A DNA stretch of 9,840 bases from Candidatus Fermentibacterota bacterium (GTDB lineage Bacteria; Fermentibacterota; Fermentibacteria; Fermentibacterales; Fermentibacteraceae), in assembly GCA_022703195.1 (NCBI GenBank), contig JAKLEF010000051.1, forward strand, positions 1 through 9,840, given 5' to 3'. This document shows, piece after piece, positions 1 to 6,697 of this stretch. Position 1 is the stretch's first letter, and every line of letters begins with the position of its first letter. The notes beneath the pieces were generated by a model that had not been told where the DNA came from, did not search any database, and saw only the letters and a program-made list of their open reading frames with translations. The position numbers and the translations under genes are program-made.

Positions 1-791
1 GCGCCCATCCCCACGAGGGCCGAGGCGCCCATGGCCGAGAAGGCGTAGGTGCTGTTCCCGAGTATGAACGTGAGTTGCCGCGACCAGACCGCCTCGAGGG
101 AGAGGGCCAGCAGTCCGCTGGCGGCGTAGAGGACGAGGTGGCGGGCGCGGGGTCCGCCTCCGCCGGAGTCCCTCTCCACCACAGGCATGCGGGGGCCGGC
201 CGACGCGGCCAGCGCAAGCCCGGAGACGAGCATCAGGCCGGAGGACGAGACGAGCGAAGCAGTGGCTCCTAGATGCTCAAGGAGGAGGAATCCGGTCAGG
301 ATGCCGCCGGCCGCGGATCCGACGGTGTTGAGGGCGTAGAGCCCGGCAATGCCGGAGACGGCCCTGCCGTCCTCGGAGAGCCTCGCCATGAGCGGGATGA
401 GCCCGCCGCCGAGGAACGCGGGAGGGATGACGAGGGCGAAGGCCACAAGGACCCTCACCACCGGCATCGGCAGCCCGGATGCGGCCAGGGCGGGATAAGC
501 CCCTGCCGCGGCTCCGGCCAGGAGGGCGGGCATGAGGAATGCCGGAACGCAGGAGAGCGCGAGGAGACCAAGCGCCCTCCGGGGGTTCCCGGACCCGTCC
601 CCCGCGCGTCCGAACACGGCCCCGCCGGCGGCGAGGCCTGCCATCACCGCCGACAGAACGATCATCGAGGAGTCGGCGCTCCCGCCGGCCACGGTCAGGA
701 GCGTCCTGTTCCAGACCACCTCGGCCGACATCAGCGCGAGACCGGTGGAGAAGGCGAAGATCCCATCCCCGGACCTGTTGACTGGTATCAT
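1..791 (-). CDS. Spermidine-synthase-like polytopic membrane protein, N-terminal membrane domain (partial)
   Basis: The reading frame is open from an ATG at 791 to the left edge, giving about 263 residues without a stop; the C-terminus is outside the window. The protein is strongly hydrophobic with several membrane helices. It carries two half-repeats: an E-V-V-W-N-R motif near residues 24-29 followed by a G-G-S helix, and E-A-V-W-S-R near residue 233 followed by G-N-S-T-Y-A-F-S. This E-x-V-W-x-R-x-L...G-x-S-T-Y-A pattern is typical of the membrane part of 'fused MFS/spermidine synthase' proteins, in which a soluble aminopropyltransferase-like domain usually follows; whether it is present here cannot be seen. 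Substrate and function are unknown for most members. It follows the efflux permease by about 150 bases and may share its transcript. The start is uncertain: ATG 791 suits the family, where the first helix begins close to the N-terminus, but an in-frame ATG at 872 would add 27 basic, glycine-rich residues. Neither has a good Shine-Dalgarno sequence. Confidence 0.72.
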   Translation of the reverse strand, partial: MIPVNRSGDGIFAFSTGLALMSAEVVWNRTLLTVAGGSADSSMIVLSAVMAGLAAGGAVFGRAGDGSGNPRRALGLLALSCVPAFLMPALLAGAAAGAYPALAASGLPMPVVRVLVAFALVIPPAFLGGGLIPLMARLSEDGRAVSGIAGLYALNTVGSAAGGILTGFLLLEHLGATASLVSSSGLMLVSGLALAASAGPRMPVVERDSGGGGPRARHLVLYAASGLLALSLEAVWSRQLTFILGNSTYAFSAMGASALVGMG

Positions 792-943
792 CCCCCGGCG
801 CGGTCGGGTCCCGGCCCGGCCCCGCTCTCCGCCGGAAAACTCCTGTCCCGGCTTCCTTCTCACCGTTCGCATCCCGCGGCGCGGTCGGGACCCTGCCCGG
901 CCCCGCTCTCCGCCGGTACACCCCTGTCCAGGCCCCTCCTCAC
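789..943 (-). repeat. Two tandem imperfect copies of an about 81-base unit
   Basis: On the minus strand the segment 929-870 aligns with 848-789 at an offset of 81 bases. By eye, about 54 of 60 positions are identical, including an unbroken 22-base identical run (916-895 versus 835-814). The similarity extends more weakly upstream to GTGAG at 943 and 863 with one extra base in the second copy. Both copies finish in GGGATG, so the ATGs at 872 and 791 are in the same frame. The unit begins at the stop codon of the upstream permease and fills the gap before the spermidine-synthase-like gene. It may be a local duplication of a translation-initiation region or a GC-rich intergenic repeat. I cannot tell whether it occurs elsewhere in the genome. 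Confidence 0.85.
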
Positions 944-2190
944 TGGTTGTAGCCCAGGGCCCGCACCGGCTCGAGCCTTGCCGCCCTCATCGCAGGGAAC
1001 ACCCCGGCCCCCACGCCCACCATCGCGCTGACGAGCACTGCCACTACCACGCTCCATGCCTCGAGCCCGGCGGGGATGGGGGTCAGGGCCGAGACGCCCA
1101 GCGCGAGGAGAGAGCCGGCCATGATGCCGAGGATCCCTCCGACGAGCCCTAGTATGACGGATTCCGTCAGGAACTGGACCAGGATCTGCGTGCTCTTCGC
1201 GCCGAGGGCCTTGCGGAGGCCGATCTCCCGGGTTCGCTCGGTGACGCTCACCAGCATGATGTTGGCTATGCCGATGGAGCCCACGATCAGCGCGATGGCG
1301 GAAATGGCCAGCATGGCGGCATAGATGCCCGCGGAGATGTTGGCGTAGGTCTCCAGGAGCTGGTCGGCAGTGACCAGCTCGAAATCGTTGTCCTCGTCGA
1401 GGGAGAGCCCGCGGAGGCGCCTCATGCAGGCCTCGATGCGCTCGAGCATCCTGTCCATGTCGGCCCCGGATTCGATCTCGACCGCGAGCGACAGATGTTC
1501 ACGGGGATCGGCCCAGTTCCCGAAAACGGTGTACGGTATGAAGATGACATTGTCGCGGGTCTCGCCCATCACCTCGCCGAAGCTCTCCATCACGCCCAGG
1601 ACGGCCATGCGCCTGCCCCCGACGTCCATGATCGACCCGGTGGGATCCGCGGAGCCGTAGATCCGCTCGGCCACGTCGGCCCCGAGCACGCAGACGTCAC
1701 GGCGGGAGTCGACCTCGTATTCCGTGAAGAACCTGCCCATGACGGTGCTCTTGTGGCTGACCAGCGGATAGTCCTGGGTGGTGCCGGTCAGGGCGACGGC
1801 TATCTCCATGCCGTCCGGAGCCTTGAGCAGTATGAAGAAGTCGGTCTCCGGAACTGCGGCGGCGACCCCCTCGAGCTGCATCAGCGCTTCCACGTCCTCG
1901 AACCTGAAGTCCTGCCTGCGCCAGTACTCCCTCGAGCCGCCCATCATGACGCCCGGCGTCTTCTGGATGTAGACCGTGCTGGCCCCGAGCCCGCCCAGGG
2001 CGTCCGTGACCTGCCTGTTCAGCCCCTGAACGAGGCTGGCCACCCCTGTCACCGTCATCACCCCGATGACGATGCCCGTCGTGGTCAGTACGCTGCGCAT
2101 CCTGTTGGCCCAGAGCGTTCGCAGCGCGGATGCGGCGTTCTCCATCTCGAGCTTGAGCGCGGTCTGGAAGCGGTATTTGCGCCTACTCAT
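940..2190 (-). CDS. MacB/FtsX-type ABC transporter permease (second of two)
   Basis: A 416-residue inner-membrane permease of the MacB/FtsX (type VII ABC) class. It has a cytoplasmic N-terminus, a first helix around residues 33-55 (R-M-R-S-V-L-T-T-T-G-I-V-I-G-V), a periplasmic MacB-like core domain of roughly 220 residues, then three helices near the C-terminus. The conserved cytoplasmic block T-E-R-T-R-E-I-G lies at residues 317-324 and is followed by L-R-K-A-L-G-A; in this family that loop contacts the ATPase. The ATG at 2190 overlaps the stop of permease 1 by 8 bases, and GGAGG lies 9 bases upstream. It is a diverged paralogue of permease 1: the coupling loop is the same but the periplasmic region and the C-terminus (E-P-V-R-A-L-G-Y-N-Q instead of D-P-V-E-A-L-R-Y-E) differ. 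It probably pairs with permease 1 in one transporter that passes force to the periplasmic adaptor and outer-membrane channel. Substrate is not readable from sequence. Confidence 0.9.
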   Translation of the reverse strand: MSRRKYRFQTALKLEMENAASALRTLWANRMRSVLTTTGIVIGVMTVTGVASLVQGLNRQVTDALGGLGASTVYIQKTPGVMMGGSREYWRRQDFRFEDVEALMQLEGVAAAVPETDFFILLKAPDGMEIAVALTGTTQDYPLVSHKSTVMGRFFTEYEVDSRRDVCVLGADVAERIYGSADPTGSIMDVGGRRMAVLGVMESFGEVMGETRDNVIFIPYTVFGNWADPREHLSLAVEIESGADMDRMLERIEACMRRLRGLSLDEDNDFELVTADQLLETYANISAGIYAAMLAISAIALIVGSIGIANIMLVSVTERTREIGLRKALGAKSTQILVQFLTESVILGLVGGILGIMAGSLLALGVSALTPIPAGLEAWSVVVAVLVSAMVGVGAGVFPAMRAARLEPVRALGYNQ

Positions 2191-3418
2191 ACCTGAGGGC
2201 CTCCACCGGATCGAGCCCGGCTGCCTTCCAGGACGGATAGATGCCGAAGACCAGACCGACTCCCGAGGAGAACGCTATGGCGAGCAGCGCGGCGAACGGG
2301 CTTGCCGACGCAGGTACGGGCGTCAGAGCGTCCGCGGCGGTGACGATCGCGAATCCCGCCAGGAGGCCGAGCACCCCGCCGATGAGGGAGATGACCACCG
2401 ACTCGACGAGGAACTGACTGACGATGTCGCCCCTGGTGGCGCCGAGCGCCCGCCGTATCCCGATCTCGCGGGTGCGTTCGGTCACGCTGACGAGCATGAT
2501 GTTCATGATGCCTATCCCGCCCACGAGGAGCGAGATGGCTGCGATCCCTATGGTCACTATGGCCGCGCCGCCCATTATCTGATTCATCGAATCGAGCATG
2601 GCCTGCTGGTTCGTGATGTAGAAATTGTCCTCCCCGTCCCAGGGGATGCCCCTGAGCCGCCTGAGGATCTGCCTGGCCTCCTCCTGGCTCTCCTCCTGGG
2701 AGACGTCGGCCCTGGGGAGGACCGCTATCTCGACATCACGCCCCGGGGTGGCGAAGAGGCTCACGAACGTCGAGAATGGGACGGCGGCATAGTCGTCCAG
2801 GGCGCGGCCGAAGATGCTCCCCAGGGGCTCGGCTATTCCTATCACGGTGAAGCGCTCGCCGCCTATCGAAACGTCGGAACCCACCAGGGACGAGGGCGTC
2901 CCGAGCGAGTCGGCCAGGGAGGAGCCGAGGACGCACACCCTGGCACGGTTCCCATCCTCGGCATCCGTGAAGAACCGGCCCATCGCCATGGTGGTCCCCC
3001 CGACGTCAGGCTCGGTGGGGGCGAGGCCCCTGACCCAGATCCCCTCGGCCGTCCGCCCGCCGCTGGACACGGAACGGGACGTGCCGACCCGCCAGGTCAC
3101 GCCCTCGGCGGTCGTCATCATCTCCGAGAGCCGCTCGGCATCGTCCGCGGTGAGGCGCGGCCAGGTCCTCGACCGGAGCCATGACTCCATGTCGTCGAAA
3201 CCGCTGTTGAAGCGGCTGATCTCGAAGACGCGGGCGCCCACGACGGTGTCGAACTGCTCGCCGACGTAGTTCGAGAGCCCCGTGACAAGGCCCACCAGCG
3301 ACACGACCGACGTTACGCCTACCATGACGCCGAGCGACGTCAGGGCGCTGCGCAGCCTGTTGTTCCGCAGCGAGCCCAGAGCGCTCGCTGCCGCCTCGGG
3401 AAGCATCATGCCCGCCAT
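2183..3418 (-). CDS. MacB/FtsX-type ABC transporter permease (first of two)
   Basis: An inner-membrane permease of 411 residues from the chosen ATG at 3418, with the same four-helix MacB/FtsX layout as its downstream neighbour. The N-terminus N-N-R-L-R-S-A-L-T-S-L-G leads into helix 1. A periplasmic domain of about 220 residues contains the usual G-R-F-F-T and V-C-V-L-G segments, then come helices 2-4. The coupling loop T-E-R-T-R-E-I-G is at residues 313-320, followed by I-R-R-A-L-G-A. The C-terminus D-P-V-E-A-L-R-Y-E is canonical for the family. Only one base separates the ATPase stop (3420) from ATG 3418, implying translational coupling. An in-frame GTG at 3436 inside the ATPase gene would add six residues, and ATGs at 3409 and 3406 are also possible; none has a strong Shine-Dalgarno. 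With its paralogue it should form the membrane core powered by the adjacent ATPase. Confidence 0.9.
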   Translation of the reverse strand: MAGMMLPEAAASALGSLRNNRLRSALTSLGVMVGVTSVVSLVGLVTGLSNYVGEQFDTVVGARVFEISRFNSGFDDMESWLRSRTWPRLTADDAERLSEMMTTAEGVTWRVGTSRSVSSGGRTAEGIWVRGLAPTEPDVGGTTMAMGRFFTDAEDGNRARVCVLGSSLADSLGTPSSLVGSDVSIGGERFTVIGIAEPLGSIFGRALDDYAAVPFSTFVSLFATPGRDVEIAVLPRADVSQEESQEEARQILRRLRGIPWDGEDNFYITNQQAMLDSMNQIMGGAAIVTIGIAAISLLVGGIGIMNIMLVSVTERTREIGIRRALGATRGDIVSQFLVESVVISLIGGVLGLLAGFAIVTAADALTPVPASASPFAALLAIAFSSGVGLVFGIYPSWKAAGLDPVEALRYE

Positions 3419-3419
3419 G

Positions 3420-4109
3420 TCAGCTGCGCGTGTCACTCTCTATGAGGCCGTCCTTGATGCGCACCACCCTGCCGGCCTCCCTGGCGATCTCGGGGTCGTG
3501 CGTGACGAGGAGGATCGTGTTGCCCTCGGAATGGATGCTGTGGAACATCTCCATGATGACGCGCCCGGTCCTGCTGTCCAGGTTGCCAGTCGGCTCGTCG
3601 GCGAGGAGAAGGGCGGGGCGAGTCACGAGGGCCCGCGCTATCGCCACCCTCTGCCTCTCGCCTCCGGAGAGCTGGTTCGGCCTGTGTCCGGCCCGGGACG
3701 CTAGCCCCACCTTTTCGAGCATCGCCATGGCCCTCTCGCGCCTCTCGCGCGACTGCACCCTCGCGTACACGAGGGGCAGCTCCACGTTCTGCAGGGCCGA
3801 CGAGCGGGGCAGCAGGTTGAAGGTCTGGAACACGAAGCCTATGAACCTGTTCCTGACTTCGGCCAGGTCGCCGTCGTCCATCGAGTCCACCGAGCGGTCC
3901 ATGAGGCTGAAGGTCCCGGAGGAGGGCCTGTCCAGGCAGCCCACGATGTTGAGGAGGGTGCTCTTGCCCGATCCCGAGGCCCCCATGATGCACGAGAACT
4001 CCCCCGGGTCGATCCTGAGGTCGACGCCCCTGAGCGCCTCTACCTCGACCTCCCCCATACGGTAGGACTTCCTGATCCCCCTTGCATCAACGACGGCGGG
4101 GCCGGCCAC
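3420..4109 (-). CDS. MacB-type ABC transporter ATPase subunit
   Basis: A complete 229-residue ATP-binding subunit of the MacB/LolD class. All nucleotide-binding motifs are intact: Walker A G-A-S-G-S-G-K-S-T at residues 43-51, Q-loop glutamine 95 in F-V-F-Q-T-F-N-L-L-P, signature L-S-G-G-E-R-Q-R at 147-154, Walker B L-L-L-A-D-E-P at 167-173, D-loop N-L-D-S at 176-179 and H-loop histidine 204 in V-T-H-D. The F-N-L-L-P and D-E-P-T-G-N-L-D-S wording is typical of ATPases that drive FtsX/MacB permeases rather than classical importers. The frame is open upstream to 4232, but that part reads through the adaptor gene. GTG 4109 gives the normal family length and has GGAG 7 bases upstream, so I chose it. 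It overlaps the end of the adaptor gene by 23 bases. It hydrolyses ATP on the cytoplasmic face to power the two downstream permeases. Confidence 0.93.
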   Translation of the reverse strand: MAGPAVVDARGIRKSYRMGEVEVEALRGVDLRIDPGEFSCIMGASGSGKSTLLNIVGCLDRPSSGTFSLMDRSVDSMDDGDLAEVRNRFIGFVFQTFNLLPRSSALQNVELPLVYARVQSRERRERAMAMLEKVGLASRAGHRPNQLSGGERQRVAIARALVTRPALLLADEPTGNLDSRTGRVIMEMFHSIHSEGNTILLVTHDPEIAREAGRVVRIKDGLIESDTRS

Positions 4110-5253
4110 CCTGGTGCTCCGTTCTGATCCTCTCCCCGTCGGCCAGGTCGCGCAGGGCCTCCACAGGCCCCGAGACGACGCTGTCGCCGGCGGATATGCC
4201 GAGGACCTCGATGTCCATCGCTCCGGAAACACCGGTGACGACGGGTACTACTTCCACCACGCCGCCCGAAACCCTCAGCACGGCGTCCATCTCGGCAGTG
4301 CTGTCGGCGGGGTCGGGCCTGGGGACCACGCACTGCACCGGGACGAAGACGCAGTCGCCGGATGTGGCGGTGATGATGTCGACGGACGCTGACATCCCGG
4401 AGCGCAGCCTGGGATCGCCGCCGTCGAGCTCGATGGTGACCTCGTACTCGGCCACCTCGCCGGCCATGACTGCGGTCTCGTTCTCGGCGGCGAGCCCGAC
4501 GCTAGTGACCGTGCCCGCGAAAACGGTGTCCTGGAGCGCGTCGAGCGTGACCTCGGCGGGCATGCCCTGCCCGACGCTCACGACTTCGCTCTCCACCATC
4601 GTCACCCGGACGACGAAGCGCGACATGTCCTCGATCTTGAGCAGGACCGTCCCGGGGTTGTTCATGGTCCCGACCACGGCCATCTCGCCCACTTCGACAT
4701 TGAGGGCCGTGACCACGCCGTCGATGGGCGACGAGTACGAAGTCTTCTCGAGGGTCTCCGAGGCGCTCTCGCGGGCCGCGCAGGCCTGCTGGAGCCTCGC
4801 CTGCGCGGTCTGCCTGGCCTCCAGCGCCTGCATTATCTCCTCGTCGCTGGCCAGCCCGGCTTCACCCAGCGCGAGCATCCTCTCGTACTGCCTCGAGGCC
4901 TGGTCGCGTGCTATGTCCGCCGCGTAGACCGCGGCCGAGGCATCGTTCACCGCAGTGACGGCGCTGCTCTGGTCGAGCGTCAGGAGGATCTGCCCGACTC
5001 TGACGGTGTCGCCCTCGCTCACGTAGATGCTGTCGATGATGCCCATCTGCTCGGCGCTTATCTCGACGCGAGAGACGCCCTCTAGCCAGCCGCTGCCGCT
5101 GGCCTTCTCCTCGAGGCTGCCGCTGTCCGCCACGGCGACCATCACGGGCGTGCCGCCGCCCTTCGGTCTCGCGACGATGGAGATCACTACCGCCAGCACC
5201 ACAATGCCGGCGATGATCCAGATCGCTCTCCCGTGTCTCTTCCTATCGGCCAT
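4087..5253 (-). CDS. MacA/HlyD-type periplasmic adaptor (membrane fusion protein)
   Basis: A 388-residue membrane-fusion protein linking an inner-membrane pump to a TolC-type channel. A basic N-terminus and a single helix (about residues 10-28) anchor it in the inner membrane. A lipoyl-like half follows (about 60-95, with V-S-E-G-D-T-V-R-V-G-Q), then an alanine- and glutamine-rich alpha-hairpin (about 97-170), the second lipoyl half (Y-S-S-P-I-D-G-V-V, 173-181), and beta-barrel and membrane-proximal domains. At the hairpin tip R125, L129 and S136 reproduce the R-x3-L-x6-S 'RLS' motif by which MacA/AcrA-type adaptors dock on TolC. The start at 5253 follows GGAG by 7 bases; ATG 5256 is equally in frame and overlaps the channel-gene stop. 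Genes for the channel and the ATPase flank it directly, so it should bridge those two parts. No lipobox cysteine is present. Confidence 0.9.
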   Translation of the reverse strand: MADRKRHGRAIWIIAGIVVLAVVISIVARPKGGGTPVMVAVADSGSLEEKASGSGWLEGVSRVEISAEQMGIIDSIYVSEGDTVRVGQILLTLDQSSAVTAVNDASAAVYAADIARDQASRQYERMLALGEAGLASDEEIMQALEARQTAQARLQQACAARESASETLEKTSYSSPIDGVVTALNVEVGEMAVVGTMNNPGTVLLKIEDMSRFVVRVTMVESEVVSVGQGMPAEVTLDALQDTVFAGTVTSVGLAAENETAVMAGEVAEYEVTIELDGGDPRLRSGMSASVDIITATSGDCVFVPVQCVVPRPDPADSTAEMDAVLRVSGGVVEVVPVVTGVSGAMDIEVLGISAGDSVVSGPVEALRDLADGERIRTEHQGGRPRRR

Positions 5254-5255
5254 CA

Positions 5256-6539
5256 TCACTCTCCGAGCCTCGGGCTCCTGCCGAGGAGCACCCAGTAATC
5301 GACCTCCGCGACGAGGCACGAAGTCCTCGCCGTCACGAGACCCGCCTCCGCCTGGGAAAGGGCGGCCTGCGCGTCGAGCAGGTCGGTGACAGCCATGTCG
5401 CCCAGCTCGTAGCTGAGCTGCGACAGGTCCATCCTGCGCCTGGCGTATTCTAGCGTCATCTCCGCGAGATCGAGATTGTCCGAGGAGGCCAGGAGGTTGT
5501 CGTAGGCCGCCCTGACTGATGCGGCCACATCATCCTCGGCCGACCGGACGTCCGCTTCGGAGGAGAGGCGCCCGGCGCTCGCCGACTGGATGCGGCTCTC
5601 CCTCAGCCAGCCGTCGAATATGGACCACGACAGGTTCAGGCCCACGTTCCAGGAGTCGTTCATGTGGGCGTCCCCGGGTTCGAATTCGTCGTCGCTCCAG
5701 CCCCAGGACGCGCTCGCGCCGAGGGAGGGCCAGTAGGCTCTGCGGGCCGAGCTCAGGTCGATCTCGGAGGACTCGAGGGAGAGCCTGGCGGTGTGGAGGT
5801 CGGGATTGTCGGAGTAATCGGATGGAAGGCCGAGGATGGCCTCCCGGGAGAGCGGAGTCAGCACTGCCGCCGTGTCGACCGTGAACGTGGTGTCGCCCGA
5901 GAGCCCCGACACCCTTCTCAGCTCGGTCAGGGACTGCGTCATGGACTGTTCGCTCCGGAGGAGGGCCAGCCTGTCGGAGGACTCCTGCATGCGGGCCTCC
6001 AGCAGCTCGAGTTCGCGGGCCGCACCCAGTTCGTAGAGCATCTCGATCCTGCTCAGGATCGCCCCGCTGCGCTCCAGGGCGGCGCGAGAGGACTGCACGA
6101 GCATGAGCGAACCGACCGTCTCGTAGTAGGCCGCAGCTACGGACCTCTGGAGCAGGAGCACGGCGGATTCGAGCCGGTATGCCGCCTGTTCCCTTCCCAG
6201 AGATGCGGAGTGCAGATCGAGCCAGCTCGAACCGCCCGAGCGCAGTATCTCCTGGCTGAGGGTCAGCCCGGCTGTGAAGCGGTCCGATTCCGTCTCCAGG
6301 GCACCGGCGGGCTCGATCTCGGTCGACGACCAGCTGTGCCCAGCGGATGCGCTGAAGACGAGCTGCGGCAGCAGGGCCGCCCTGGTGCCGGAATAGGCCG
6401 CACCGGCCTGTTCGACTGCCGCTTCGGCCCGGACCACGTCACCCGAGCCGTCCAGGGCCATGGACACCCAGCCGGCCAGGTCCACGGGCCTGCCGGCGAG
6501 TGCGCCGGCCGAGGCCAGCACTATCAGGATTGGGTTCAT
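5256..6539 (-). CDS. TolC-family outer-membrane efflux channel
   Basis: A 427-residue outer-membrane efflux protein. The first about 16 residues form a hydrophobic signal sequence with an A-x-A-type cleavage region and no lipobox cysteine, so it is probably not a lipoprotein. The two-fold internal repeat of the TolC family is visible. Each half has a beta segment (L-L-P-Q-L-V-F-S-A-S-A-G in the first, Y-W-P-S-L-G-A-S-A-S-W-G in the second) and long alanine/leucine/glutamate-rich helices containing Y-E-L-G-A-A-R-E-L-E-L-L-E-A-R in the first half and Y-E-L-G-D-M-A-V-T-D-L-L-D-A-Q in the second. Trimers of such proteins span the outer membrane and periplasm. ATG 6539 is preceded by GGAGG four bases away; the longer frame up to 6617 lacks a signal peptide at its start and is rejected. 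It is the first gene of the efflux cassette, and only two bases separate its stop from the adaptor ATG. Confidence 0.92.
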   Translation of the reverse strand: MNPILIVLASAGALAGRPVDLAGWVSMALDGSGDVVRAEAAVEQAGAAYSGTRAALLPQLVFSASAGHSWSSTEIEPAGALETESDRFTAGLTLSQEILRSGGSSWLDLHSASLGREQAAYRLESAVLLLQRSVAAAYYETVGSLMLVQSSRAALERSGAILSRIEMLYELGAARELELLEARMQESSDRLALLRSEQSMTQSLTELRRVSGLSGDTTFTVDTAAVLTPLSREAILGLPSDYSDNPDLHTARLSLESSEIDLSSARRAYWPSLGASASWGWSDDEFEPGDAHMNDSWNVGLNLSWSIFDGWLRESRIQSASAGRLSSEADVRSAEDDVAASVRAAYDNLLASSDNLDLAEMTLEYARRRMDLSQLSYELGDMAVTDLLDAQAALSQAEAGLVTARTSCLVAEVDYWVLLGRSPRLGE

Positions 6540-6697
6540 CTGTCCTCCATGACCGGCTCCCCCTTGGCGCACGGGGCGGGGGGTCCGCCGGCGCCTTCCT
6601 CCGGAGCCAGGCTGCATTCATGCCGTTCTGCGGTGATGAATACGTTTCGCTCATTCGATGAAACGCTACGCGAGATCATTGGAATTGTTCCAGCATC
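6540..6697 (-). promoter_or_regulatory. Intergenic region, probable promoter/operator zone for the efflux cassette
   Basis: This 158-base gap separates the Yip1-like gene from the efflux cassette. Its upstream half (about 6625-6697) is clearly richer in A and T than the surrounding genes, which is where a promoter would be expected. It holds three short inverted repeats: TGGAA-TTG-TTCCA at 6680-6692, CGTTTC...GAAACG at 6643-6665, and ATTCAT...ATGAAT at 6616-6641, which has an inner CCG/CGG pair around a TTCTG loop. None is followed by a T-run on the minus strand, so they do not look like intrinsic terminators. A weak minus-strand -10-like TATTCA lies near 6642-6637, but without a convincing -35. 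The part closest to the channel gene (6541-6610) is GC-rich and carries its GGAGG ribosome-binding site. The promoter call is inference from position and composition. Confidence 0.4.
6616..6641. other. Imperfect hairpin upstream of the efflux cassette
   Basis: Arms ATTCAT and ATGAAT pair perfectly. An inner CCG/CGG pair closes a TTCTG loop (plus strand), with small unpaired bases between the two stem parts. It lies about 77-102 bases upstream of the channel-gene start, so it could fall in a 5' untranslated leader or act as a DNA operator. There is no T-run after it on the minus strand, which argues against a terminator for the upstream operon. Confidence 0.35.

Noticed and set aside
277..921. 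A 214-residue minus-strand frame covering the tandem repeat and the left gene
   Set aside because: It is arginine-rich with no hydrophobic helices, while the adjacent frame gives a clear membrane protein with family motifs.
792..939. A small separate gene in the repeat spacer
   Set aside because: Frames are open only because of high GC; products are Arg/Gly-rich fragments repeated with the DNA unit, and there is no start with convincing ribosome-binding site and stop pairing.
2066..3184. A 372-residue open frame on the plus strand opposite the two permeases
   Set aside because: Composition is rich in Arg, Gly, Glu and Pro with no hydrophobic or domain pattern; it is the antisense shadow expected in GC-rich coding DNA.
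4110..4232. A 41-residue N-terminal extension of the ATPase up to 4232
   Set aside because: It overlaps the adaptor gene deeply, has no similarity to ABC ATPases, and GTG 4109 has a good ribosome-binding site and gives the normal length.
6616..6692. An intrinsic terminator after the Yip1-like gene
   Set aside because: The inverted repeats are short and none is followed by a run of T on the minus strand.
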